Of a stretch of 28,283 nt of DNA, positions 21,301 to 24,500 are shown piece by piece. Location: IMG/VR virus record IMGVR_UViG_3300017917_000720, positions 1 through 28,283 of that record. The stretch is one strand, 5' to 3'. The notes beneath the pieces are model-generated. The model saw only the letters and a program-made list of their open reading frames with translations. It was not told the origin of the DNA and ran no database searches. Origin of the DNA: a virus. The position numbers and the translations under genes are program-made. Each line of letters begins with the position of its first letter. Positions within the stretch are counted from its first letter, which is position 1.

Positions 21301-21590
21301 AGTGCATCTAGCATACCAGGATAACTGATAAAGTCCTTGGCAGTCATTTCGTCAGGCTTAGTAAATACAACACCAGGATCTAACTGATAATCTTTACGTG
21401 TCTTAGTTGGTTCTACAACATATTTTTCGTTAGCGTTAACACCATAACCAAAACGACTGCCAACATAGCCTTGCATCTTTGTAGAAACAGGTGGATTAAC
21501 CAACTGGTCTAATGTTGCACTAAGGAATTGGCTATTTGTTGGGGTCTGAAATACTTCAGGTAAAAATTCTAATGTTCTAATTCTTGCCAT
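351..21590 (-). CDS. Giant 7079-residue mosaic baseplate/virion protein at the gp7 position
   Basis: One uninterrupted frame of 7079 codons starts at ATG 21588-21590, 1 nt after the gp6-like stop, with AGGA 4 nt upstream. Its location directly after gene 6 is that of T4 gene 7 (wedge initiator, 1032 residues), making this about seven times longer. Visible parts: a conserved-looking N-terminus (LEFLPEVFQT; FNQYYWLKDGLP near 130); a Trp/Tyr-rich scaffold with PWQMLGF, NWWEERYG and APYT near 1658-1682; seven FG-GAP-like blades (2590-3438); FFYNRFKALENYIQYANAV near 3750 and FLSGYLNEVKPYHVV near 3980; a dense run of 'FGGI-YYV' modules (about 4430-5150); six Asp-box blades (5318-5729); and a module-rich C-terminus ending in an RG-NGT-H module (6987-7032). 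Virtually all of it predicts as beta-rich, with no signal peptide and no evident catalytic site. Expected mass is about 770 kDa. It is probably a baseplate wedge component with surface-exposed binding domains. The gp7 assignment rests on synteny and general resemblance, not on a search. Confidence 0.85.
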   Translation of the reverse strand: MARIRTLEFLPEVFQTPTNSQFLSATLDQLVNPPVSTKMQGYVGSRFGYGVNANEKYVVEPTKTRKDYQLDPGVVFTKPDEMTAKDFISYPGMLDALTNEGALVSDNNKLFTSQFYSWDSFVSLDQIINFNQYYWLKDGLPAVEISTSNVYTTTDYIVTDEPNDYFIRAAETSVGGINPTLTLLRGGTYRFIVNQDSQFWIQGEPGVDGVSPTQPNFSVRLGEENGVYNNGATNGVITFTVPAADAQNEDIKTGNNTVDVVSTIPFKNINGQLLNDVQNIDGVTELEGLTVLFYNTGETGELAYTSVYYNGSPYDTNINDVDFNLNVPPLTLTVTNTTSGINALTVASTSNLQVNNVVTFTGTVFGNINQYNGALTDVIYYVKDILGPTQFTVSLSIGGPEVALTTASGTMTANINEGLYEEGFYSSVNNYFYKITYVENTDDITNPILRLVPYSLIPTNERIVPQYGTQYINIPFYKQTNSGTISKVPYITASLDKLYYQDSSNPNKVGSLRIIENNSTNTLDIYTILGKKNYSIAIPNGQIVNFTNGLKVSFSGDIFPEKYAQSEYYVQGVGTAIELIDVRDLNTPENYTVSQPIPYDSLPFDTTNFDAADNLPETKDYITIARNSLSKNPWSRSNRWFHIDVIKATAEYNYNSNILTEYASEENKAYRPIIEFYPNLKLFNQGTYGKSSVDFIDYRTTDAFSMVNGQPVYYPDVEVYTRYTGTINLVTGISSNSFLIGQTYEIASLGSTDWNYVAGTVGETYSVGDQVKVVATDSGTGTGNPLTYTTITIPTADVFSSSSDNVPISGSFQIGQYISDIPDYTVSGLEPILPSDARILSIEGINTLTITVYWEDAIPATYGTNRSFIANDINNDNYALFNGAKVIFAVDQEASVRDKIYTVTIESYTVGGNPVITLTETSDGNIYENDQTVILRGNFNTGKTFWFDGSLWVKGQQKTDVNQPPLFDIFDKNGISFSNKIIYQGSDFAGNKLFAYELGSGTDDSVLGFPLAYSSLSNTGDISFDVSFNSATFNYVDNTTKQPITLNVSTGYVYNYYTREDNNKLLGWQTAVAPSVQYQLFEFDYTHNYPIAALQESLDRTSVKDIKVDTVQGFYNSGYLLINNEIIHYTGRQSVVLETGQIQYLFTGITRGVDGTVATSHEKGTAFGLAKYSFTCDVKVNTQQENSWPVIQVAVNNKPLSKDSYTVTTTDPNLNQGKFNGSTTVTIPVENIDSLIDTKIEVSLLSDEVSDVGYYSIPINLNNNPFNENLTKTNVGDIRRQYTSIFYNNPNFTGTLFGANNYRDLGNLVPWGDKIIQNSASLAAVGAFNRIESNGVFDALLFNSREYVKYKTLLVDTVNNSEYLQQYNPSEILNNALDLITTSKSQEQSFFWSDMLPSKAPYATNTYTFKNFVDTSYFPLSRTYDYSTANYYGVLVYLTRKIGNITQTIQLIKGVDYIISATSPTLEITKDLQVNDTVTINEYNQTYGSYVPNTPTKLGMYPATIPSVVLDSNYTIPTYFIVGHDGSYNKLYGNYDFITGALEDFRDQALLEFEKRIYNNLKLEGLVSPINSFDFMPSAFRKTDFNYDQWLEIYSSQFLDWVGQNRVDFKLQVYNKSNPWTYNWSNSQSRFNNSVIQQGYWRGLYQYYFDTTTPNSTPWQMLGFANEPNWWEERYGAAPYTINNLILWQDIFDGYIYNNGAGYVNTSITRTDKEKGTAEYDDEFAKFLSVLPVNEAGTLTEPWFSVVGNYNANIFQRDWQVGDMGPTELSYRRSSTWPFDYIRIYALMNPAKFFNLCIDLDNYRYNETFNQYLVNDREHLILDNVKIYGNGTPKTSFINWIVDFQKQQGIDATANMESLLYNLDVRLVYRLAGFSDKTMLKFFVEKATPAATNTSLLIPDASYQVLLYENQPFDKLIYTSVIIQITDEGYKVYGNSQKNAYFTVLRPVYGGAFKTITVDQITVKVAVDYSDNEEVIPYGTQFYSVQDVCQFLSSYGAWTEKVGAKWDTVINGITVDWTAMISEFLYWAQSGWEVSSTINLNPAAITLLIDRESSIVQPLTLQKQNFVLNQNLFPIPLNDLAILREETKFSVSPLNEGDTISYGQFNISNIEHGIVFDNVTEFNDILYNLITGLRQNRVYVVGSKTAEWNGTMFASGFIYNQDNIQEWSKNVRYTKGQIVKFKNKYWTALKIIQPALAFQEKDWIITDYNEISKGLLPNSSTRSYESTLYYNINQTNLESDADLLSFGLIGYRPRDYMQAADLSDVTQVNVYRNLIKNKGTKNAVNAFKGANLPQGGIEYETYENWGILSGKFGGVLNDNFIEMRLQESKLTGNPATVSLTNGVHTPGIQQYIPLNKLFNYSTPITDPNVLYTTSYEPSTVYPDAGYVNYNDVKMSAYYYSQLPNAVNKAGNIVPIEQFYVRDYVWIANYLAKWNVYTPDILNEDYNYSTPPVNVINLRSNLNGTATITFNGVHNLSQYDLIAIINFNASVNGYYTVADIVNPKQITVTFITTNAVNITGQGTCLKFVSQRVDKPSDIPTLPLLSSEFTKNTVWVDENDDGGWAVYRKSLNYQYDSAFNDKFSSKAYSENYGTSVAYNKNIGYLVGDATLGEVYRYDTVDNKLELFETLTGDTSFGTSIAHNNNTFVISQPTTNSKVVIYTWNDTNVTNALLPIWEISAPIGVTNWGTSIALSDDDNWLYISASEINYVYIFKKQNIAYDAGYFNTNQVYEITSLGTLINATEIVAGNTYEIAYQGTTNFTLIGATSNKPGTIFTATDTITGTGTVYADPTDFTAIGAVENKIGIKFIATGAGSGSGTAKQISYEYVNAITGTGLSLGDNFGASIATDYYSETVVVGAPNYDYSGSVENWGQAYVFDRIVQNYEAPFTTVDNIQYFQMASAPYTYGVNVTDVYANNAIQLSDVSYFAEDKPVVFSSKTTAGLTGTGINPYQTYYVASVDTLTNTITIKTTRNTNTEETLVAKAGITNTYATLQMSPLDVTVNGVLVQDNNYSVIGTAFVYSTPLNVGDIISVGTCQFVEKQILNTENTPRTGVNFGTSVDTNTYANEIIVGAPYELDSFNYEGAVHRFTNAAEKYGQITSVTPTNVTQPVVNAGSFVLGETYTIVSLGDTDWDAVAGTTGGSYQVGSVFVAATSGSGTGTASYYRNLLINGYLVKIAGLAETVAETINAAKITNVVASPVTYSVSTLEYNKSYRILTLGTTTQEEWNYIAGTTSISYSVGSTLTALQTGLGTGTVTDGNLIIGINNPDIANLNQQLVISVTDKETLSQLGFEIYTQTQLITCPHVGTQTQFGTVVKFNEDNSFVASAPSATRFSATTFDFIDDENQDNDTIFDNNATRWVDTFPNAGAVYMFDYLSNYNESLSNCGAYVYAQSVNARDITYGNQPRYGEALDFSDNKVVIGAPHYRPDTVDGQVIAYDNLVGVQDWSVYRQSSAIVDINRINNMQIFSAQTNNTLINLDYIDPLQGKIFGSVRQNIDVVSNIDPASYNNGFTIDSAVTWGKTKIGTMWFDTSNIRYINYHQNDPVYNSNYWATLFPGSDPAIYTWVESTSPPSAYTGPGTVKDVNLYNVQSYVNQTNIVQPLYYFWVRNTNTVNSQIGKTLSDTVMEYYIANPQASGIAYMQPLLPNTFGLVNCGYYINANDSILQIGYSTTTGESLPHQEFTLIRADFADDFLPGIPNTTTLKEPAGLYDRLLDSFAGVDEEGNGNVVPNPFLPLAVQSGVLARPRQSFFYNRFKALENYIQYANAVMKQYPIVEMRPSATFLTKSGTNYDVANFITQVDWWATGFDNNTKPAYQVEIYSDLAKLSVNEGTIVRVKNGGSGYIETYQYQQLTDSAGKTFSDWVRIGIFKGTYEINSGLYNYGTGKFGFDGNFFATDSFDYFPSQETYWIIRALNEQIFIEELLIHRNKSLILMFEYITSETNESQNYLPWLTKTSLLDVKHKVRELLPTEKFRTDSNEFLSGYLNEVKPYHVVIKEFILNYTGTDVYEGDLTDFDLPATYNKNTDSFESPELVYGGIQKNQQNQYLPSSDIWQEGQYVNWFDNYGLSLTGQNDYLMTELADYLPAGFVKFAVVKNSSGFPVNGTIKIGEEIITYSGIDRALNLLLNLVRGLDGTTAISHLPNAKIYMDLPQVLLLETGSQYFNPPKVTAYIDLEKYDPPKRPAVLEAVMSLDRVTAINVLDPGLGYQALPEIIIEPSVKINFDSTAVDSELHTIQLTGFTVQTGNLIRYHNGSGTPINFLQEGQWYYIRLIENIPAPTIALYTTYDDAYADQNRVPFTVSGPSTKNQLWLGAKASAVTSSQPVRENIVRFKFDRNSYYSKVTDWKSDSFYGSFFAGDYASQSVASWSLLLDDTQPSINNVLASAQGFVFPIVNVENNASTHWSSFERFVDNFTNDTITLKLSAPVSETTSGSTIGFFKNMPIKFNGPITITGLVSNQTYYVSEIVSDTEFKISATVDGSSITFSTNLTVVGSPVYCYTGHVTNVAEITTIYQGIRTVTASSSTNNAFTIPLNALGTGGTAQLYIGAPVTFTANVFGGIRENENYYVTTVIDSQTFTISETPEPLQFTLLATNSVGNIATLNTVQGISVNTPLIFQNMQILGSSVTDFGNILEGVVYYVKAVDKTYDTVVLTTSYNGYDEFALTTVPATSSSSVNAGSFVIGESYTIESLGTTDFTLIGAIGNIVGIQFVATGVGTGSGTATTLNGTKARVIDQSNVVQLTTATGNATMTIGLPVSPGQVDGQIFTCYQTGEIYGPVTPTLLTNLVERNVVKSLTGSNKLVLQETTSTLSDVYVNMPFTINTTIGGLNPLFPTLETYYVESEGTISITCQYSDSSTIIHCNETYDLYDSMPIVFSGAGLGNIILGQKYYVKLSGSAPYSQFEITNYPGGIAVEIGDDAGLTYGAGPDYLTVTDTLGGSALSLTTSNGPAKLTQKTKFDTNPPSFLIQSILGGYSVKVVDGGEGFTVGNQFVVLGANLGGTTPTNNCIITVDSVGLLGNITNVIVTGNVPLKQKNYYVKVTGIDTFELYNDPLQTVPVSGLDFPFAGFTTTNVTSANPGTEEWTVGDSSGFAEGDAVIFTGEVFGGVTLAQTYYIYDVPSSTSVKITDTPGGISYSPVPPYTGNMTMAKPGGFMMLPEPFTFQASVVRYRTNPAVPPKVYRCVISNNDKEFIFGKWEEIPSGSQELNALDRAVGYYEPTSTMPGLDLPQLFTGLEYPNTTYLGQPFEPNSILPVDTIITDQPFEQKNIDFSAVLYNNTKYTLPANLPKYSALVSNLTQNRWNVGKITQQPINLTDLTLINDVYLMTSDNVATPLMRSDDAITWATNGLDSYSTSSISTLGIGIGNKLLTVGTGLAWDINQEIVISHDLSHSMSGTVVDYDINTGLMTVNISTTTGTGTYNAWDITPKGVGIVVSIPPCRLQSVAYLNDVYVAVGDKIVASNDTYNWSTVYYFDDVNQVTLYDVISTDIPGFTGFVTVGQGVRLVNGDYISTAVILYSTDGSEWTQVSWDNLGSTTNQGFKSLSNDGTYLYAVGTDGVIYRSSDAQTWIGLNETEVTGTSSGNQLSVKSLIGFTVGDLVRFTESFDVLSSSTTYKIRTLSGSNLTLSDELDNLIVLNYSGLPTLPCFMYKYPRPATLNDITYGASLLVTVGDEGTILTSSDGITWTESVSGTEENLNAVNYASNIGQYIAVGDNNTIIKSDDGVTWTNHQVFLTAAPDYTVDGGPFLQGYGPEELVPGTVTDSIQLTVNTRPGSNWPIEQYSHNGYGVVSQELSPISEIQVIYRFNYNETTRQRLVEVPAQVSVSIIDANTGVSRTIYKDLDYTVDWVNQLIILDTPLSYGPSDKLRVDIYNVGNGLQLVQSSTELAPYVSNVDTGGFDEIFLPVNYSAGIEQGNGIVRPYFTPIETIARSTNSVTQLIGVDDVTNFVVGMPISFSGDVFGGITAEAIYYVKTISTGTNSISITTSITNGTPGPTFTLTDASGQMGVVITIGNGLFWTDPIVMKNGNRLTHGVTFYTYRTKATTNTVVSNTLTGIVVGDSITFDNAIATFCPEIIPHYEYTVLYFVDPNEFTLEDPANPGNPLVLSNGYGTAQFITNDYAVTIAQDGINAQMLLAQHLTDVDYVAYSFFGELQPSPLGYTLPETQVFELSGSTYYLDNFAGQLNPENAVVEVDGLRVDIGSYTIYPETNALGFNVAPTGNTVAVTTYNNTDTQYFTTEWAASGIPSTTIIVESTNHLEETFDELPYDTVGYDTLLNWMTLQSPYSTTELTVGQPLVFEAPLLNGVSSNRKYFVTEILNSTDFVISETPGGNPITFTYDTGAMPALTFSVNVANITYINTGIVLPTVVTVTETYSSNNEIQCESVSGILVGNPIEFKCNRITVGQLIVGTLYRIEELGDTNWNAIGYVGTPEVGGLFTASATGSGDGVALQANYGNLDTIGEVYFVNAIDTLNNTIVVENVNGDIVTLSNFSGTIKGIVAGNETTTITTGVPNLLVTNEEVRLDGILGSTQLNGKVFYVHVIDDYTFGIYETPYDPAYNAPDNNPVIGVSSYISGGYAWKQGQFIIIDTNASLTDSVTDRITVASTYNLIANTPVYFSQYAAQIGDNLMGGLTYGTQYFLRDVAPETSATKLKDGYEYSIHYLGSTDWLAVGATADSEFTGSITPGTYIERETGEVKSAAILTVTAVTSGFLQVGQQISGAGISAGTVIDYVITGSGQEGTYALSKLQTVASTTIYGVNLYNTFVANGTNTGDGTGIAHSLNEITVSLERGGEVFELTDASGLIGVTQWQQDNVDRLWVTVNGYRVPSSKLRLYAYNEVGILATIEAGDAVIITSMTPAETPAEERYINFVSSRGEGYVYRVNSQARTWLTEELDRYETKIYVKDITHLTNVIEQTNTVPAAIDGYIYVGLNAHKNDILNVTVYNQTKSLLLSPGQYQVIIENTAPTLKIKSKPINIEEGDVLQITTIEGNTILINGEQIRIVGADLEENTLTIGSRGANGTGVQPVHAKYSTVYGLLAANRMSVADYGITWNPIPGTYNPTEGDPLQIADTYPAIFLKTDIT
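495..632 (-). repeat. RG-DGT-H module, copy 3 (residues 6987-7032 of the giant protein)
   Basis: The C-terminal copy reads ILINGEQIRIVG, then TIGSRGANGTGV, then H. It shares the order E-x-I, G, RG-x-x-GT and a downstream His with copies at residues 1118-1168 and 4103-4146. This is a small beta module; its function is unknown to me. Confidence 0.65.
1269..1649 (-). repeat. SLGTTDF module, interrupted copy (residues 6648-6774)
   Basis: The N-terminal half (GYEYSIHYLGSTDWLAVGA) and the C-terminal half (FVANGTNTGDGTGIA) of one module are separated by about 80 residues that include the QVGQQISGAGI module. Confidence 0.7.
1332..1502 (-). repeat. Innermost QVGQxISGxGIxAGT module (residues 6697-6753)
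   Basis: These 57 residues read ILTVTAVTSGFLQVGQQISG, then AGTVIDYVITGSG, then GTYALS and VASTTIYG. I recognise this pattern as a module found in many unrelated phage structural proteins. It is the only copy in the window and sits within a split SLGTTDF module. Confidence 0.65.
2256..2387 (-). repeat. SLGTTDF module, copy nested in an FGGI-YYV module (residues 6402-6445)
   Basis: LIVGTLYRIEELGDTNWNAI followed by GGLFTASATGSGDGVA. Flanking halves of an outer module are visible: VGNPIEFKCN on the N-terminal side, and YGNLDTIGEVYFVNAID with VTLSNFSGTI on the C-terminal side. Confidence 0.65.
3579..3764 (-). repeat. FGGI-YYV module, representative copy (residues 5943-6004)
   Basis: Shows the full pattern: VGMPISFSGDVFGGI, then IYYVK, an 'SISITTSI' strand, and FTLTDASGQMG. 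Other copies, by approximate residue: 348-413, 2910-3000, 4433, 4538, 4600, 4807, 4860, 5082, 6045, 6283, 6380 (split), 6500 and 6591 (split). Each is about 60-65 residues and predicted all-beta. Confidence 0.6.
4404..5639 (-). other. Asp-box (BNR-like) beta-propeller region (residues 5318-5729)
   Basis: Six Asp-box motifs (S-x-D-x-G-x-T-W type) occur: RSDDAITWA, ASNDTYNWS, YSTDGSEWT, RSSDAQTWI, TSSDGITWT and KSDDGVTWT, at about residues 5330, 5457, 5512, 5557, 5672 and 5715. Each is preceded by a strand such as YVAVGD, YAVGTDG or VTVGDEG. Asp-boxes mark turns of sialidase-like and related beta-propellers that often bind glycans. The spacing is uneven: other modules are inserted after box 1 (about 70 residues) and after box 4 (about 60 residues). 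No sialidase active site is evident, so a binding or structural role is more likely than catalysis. Confidence 0.7.
6150..8300 (-). repeat. Dense cluster of FGGI-YYV modules (about residues 4430-5147)
   Basis: At least six copies occur in a row. Examples are NMPIKFNG with TYYVSEI, GAPVTFTANVFGGI with NYYVTTV, SMPIVFSGAGLGNI with KYYVK, and GDAVIFTGEVFGGV with TYYIYDV. They are diverged from one another, and an SLGTTDF module (7431-7562) lies within the run. This looks like a beads-on-a-string stretch of small beta domains. Confidence 0.6.
7431..7562 (-). repeat. SLGTTDF module, copy at residues 4677-4720
   Basis: SFVIGESYTIESLGTTDFTL, then GIQFVATGVGTGSGTA. This is the cleanest example of the family. 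It interrupts the end of an FGGI-YYV module: 'EFALTT' lies before it, and 'VVQLTTATGNATMTI' after it. Confidence 0.7.
9153..9284 (-). repeat. RG-DGT-H module, copy 2 (residues 4103-4146)
   Basis: GTIKIGEEIITYSGI, then NLVRGLDGTTAISH and AKIY. It matches copy 1 in E-I-I-x-Y-x-G, RG-x-DGT and the His. Confidence 0.65.
11829..11984 (-). repeat. SLGTTDF module, copy at residues 3203-3254
   Basis: VSTLEYNKSYRILTLGTTTQ, EEWNYIAG and ALQTGLGTGTV. It is a diverged copy with a small insertion in the TTDW segment. It lies between propeller blades 5 and 6. Confidence 0.6.
12111..12251 (-). repeat. SLGTTDF module, copy at residues 3114-3160
   Basis: SFVLGETYTIVSLGDTDWDA, then FVAATSGSGTGTA. The preceding residues VNAG are shared with the copy at 4677, and the DNA around this boundary is also similar, suggesting a common mobile unit. 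It lies between blades 5 and 6. Confidence 0.7.
13137..13431 (-). repeat. SLGTTDF module interrupted by a copy of its own family (outer residues about 2721-2818)
   Basis: The outer module is split into NTNQVYEITSLGT (from about residue 2724) and PTDFTAIGAVENKIGIKFIA with TGAGSGSGTA. Joined, these give one normal module. Between them (13233-13370, residues 2741-2786) is a full second copy, EIVAGNTYEIAYQGTTNFTL ... FTATDTITGTGTV. The whole block is inserted between propeller blades 3 and 4. Confidence 0.75.
18087..18239 (-). repeat. RG-DGT-H module, copy 1 (residues 1118-1168)
   Basis: GYLLINNEIIHYTGRQ, then GITRGVDGTVATSHEKGTAF. This copy best defines the family: E-I-I-x-Y-x-G, then [TL]-x-RG-x-DGT, then H-x-x-G. 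Confidence 0.65.
19242..19382 (-). repeat. SLGTTDF module, copy at residues 737-783
   Basis: SFLIGQTYEIASLGSTDWNY, then VKVVATDSGTGTG. This is the first copy in the protein and lies in the otherwise largely non-repetitive N-terminal scaffold. Confidence 0.7.
20349..20540 (-). repeat. FGGI-YYV module, first copy (about residues 351-414)
   Basis: VNNVVTFTGTVFGNI, then VIYYVKDI, FTVSLSIGG and LTTASGTMTANI. It is an isolated copy far from the main cluster. Confidence 0.55.
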
Positions 21591-21591
21591 T

Positions 21592-24500
21592 TTATCCTGC
21601 TCTTAATTCGTTTGGTGTTAGTGCTGCAATTACGACAATATCATTGGCTGTGGCCGCATTTACAAAAATTTCATATGGTTGGCATTTAATTTCATATAGA
21701 TCACCGAACGTTTCATTTGGATCATTTGGAACTAATACTGCTGAACTTATGAAATCTCCGCACTCACTATGTAAATATGCGGCAAGTTCGCTAAAGTAGA
21801 ATGTATCACCAAAATTCCAATTTTGGATGTTAAAATAATTATTCATTGCTGTTAACACGGCGCTACGAATTTCACTATTACTTGCTGTAGTTGTTGATGT
21901 TTTAATAACCTTAATTGTACCTTGCAATGCTTGAGCAGCCTTAGGTCCAAATAATGGCTTAAACACTACACTATTTAACACCATGCTATCACTCAACATT
22001 TTGTAATTTTGTAATTGTGTATAGTCAGTGTTTAGTTCGGTCATAGTTGGACGTTCTGGTTCTGGAACTGTGCCTGTTGTGTCCTGAATATAATTTTGAT
22101 ATTGAGTATAATAAGCCTGTGTTACCAAATATACGTCAATAATATTTGTTGTGGCAGGATCAATGCGTGTTGTGTTATTACTATTATGAGTATATTTGTA
22201 TGTTAAGCCTTGGCGACCATACATCATACTGTAGCGTGGGTTGCCATCTGCCAATTTAGATTCAATTACAATATAAGAAGGAGTGGTTACCCCAGACTCT
22301 TGAATTGTTGTATAAAATTTATTCATCGCATAAGCAAAGAAAACTTGTCCCAATACATAATCATATTTTGCTACTTCAATTTCATCTTTTGTTGCATATG
22401 TATAAACAATATCTGATGTAGGCAATAATTGTTGTCTTGTCAAGTTTAAAGCATCTACGATAGTTTCAAAGAAAACATATTTTCCTGTATTGCTTGCACC
22501 TACTGTTACGCCAGTAATGTCATTAAAGAAGTCTGGATTAGTTATTAACACACCATTGTTATCTGTAGTTGGACTTACTTTAACTTCAAAATCATTTATA
22601 TAACCGTCACTTTCAACAGTTTGTCCAACAATGTTTATTTCATAATTTTTTGCTAATGGTAAAGAACTATTTGGGAGTGTGTTTAAACTTAAAATGTTAA
22701 CGTTATCGTGTAATACTTTACCAGTGTATGGGTCGTACACTAGTTCATTTAATGGGTAAGTAAAGCGCACATCGCTTACACTGCCAAAGTAATATTCAAT
22801 AGATTTAAAGTAAACATCATATGTATTTGTGCCTGGTTGAGCAACAAACTTTACAAAGTATGGTTCGTATGTTACAGGTTTAATTATCCAACGATCGGCG
22901 TCTATCTTAATAGAATTGTCAAATACAAGTGTAAAACTTTCATTAAGTTCTATTCTTTGTCTTGCAGATAGTAAAACATCGCGTGGAAGGTCGTTGCTAA
23001 ACGCAGGTATTATTTGTGCTACAACTGCGCCTGTTGGTACATAACCATTTAATTGAATTGGTCCAGTGCCATTAGGCAACTTTCCTAAACCATTATTACT
23101 ACCATCACCTGTAACACTTAATACAGTTACCCAATAGTATGTAATGTCGCTGGTTGTTGGCACGCCTGATATTAGTCTATAATTATTATCAAAATAATAA
23201 CCATTTGGTGCTGTAATTTTAAGCATTGCGCCTTTGGTTAAATATTTTAGATTTGTTGAACTTGTAACACCTACTGCTAATGGAACGTTGTTAGGTAATT
23301 CGTAATTATAAACATATCCATTTATTGAATTGGCATCTACAACTGCTGTTTGCCAGTAAACTGTTCCATCACCACTCGCTGCATTTAAACTATATCTAGG
23401 ATAAAATGAAGTATAATATTGATAAGATTGTACACTACCAAGTTGATTTGGAACATCCGTAGTTAAGTAACGAATGATATCGCTTACGTTATCCCATACA
23501 AAAAGTTGATGTTGTTCTAGTGGCTCTTGGCTTGGTGGATTTCTTAAATACCATAGACCACCATCGTTGCCCAAACTTAATACACTTGAGTATTTGCCTG
23601 TTGGATCGAGCAAATCTAAATTCTTTGATACACCAATTGAACTACGATTGATGGCTTTTGATTTTATAATTGAACTGTATAATGTATATGGGAAGTTATT
23701 GTAATCTTCACCATTAACCATACGATTCTGTGTATAATAACGTGTTGGGGCACGTTGTTTAATACTTGCTAAATTTTCGCGTGCCTGTGCATTTGAAACT
23801 GGTTCGGTCAATTGCAAGCCAAATGTAATTGTTTCTTGGCGACCTACTCTGCTGATATATGCTATTGAAATAGTTAAACCCTGCATTTCGCTAGGATCAA
23901 TCGTATATGTCAATGCGTTACCTGCACGAACATATGCGCGGAACGTACCAATTGGAATTTTACTGAATACGCCATCACCAAATACATAAGTAACTTGATC
24001 ATTGTAACGTGACGATACGCTGAATATGCTACGCTGTGAACTTTCTGTTTGTAGGTATGCGTCGGCATAAACATCATCTACCTTTTTCCATTCAAATGTT
24101 GTTTGGTTATTATCGTTATATTGATATAACCAAGTATCGGTATTATTAATTCCTTCTATGTCAATGTTAACTGTTTGATTTGAAATTTGTTCTTGCAACA
24201 CAAAATCGTAATTCTGTAATGTTCCTTGCTTAAAGTAAAAGAAGAAACCTGTATTAGGACTACCAAATCCTAATTTGTCATTTCTGTATAACATGTTAAG
24301 ACGTTGACTTGGTGCAGGTGATATTTCATAAACGTTATCACTGTCAACGGCTGTAACACTTACGATTTCAAAATTCATACTAATATTGTCAATTGTACTA
24401 TTAAAAGGAACAACAGGTAGTGTGTTAGGTGGAATTGATATTCCATATTCGCTAGTTGTCACTCCTAGTATTTCACTTACGTTACCTGGACGTCCTACAC

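Noticed and set aside
351-21590. Possibility that the giant frame is several genes merged by error
   Set aside because: No internal stop is present. Internal Met codons lack convincing ribosome binding sites, and domain boundaries flow continuously, including nested inserts that require one polypeptide.
351-21590. Dispersed repeats as a diversity-generating retroelement target or CRISPR-like array
   Set aside because: No reverse transcriptase, template repeat or adenine-specific variation is visible. The repeats are protein-level modules of unequal sequence and irregular spacing, not short identical DNA repeats with spacers.
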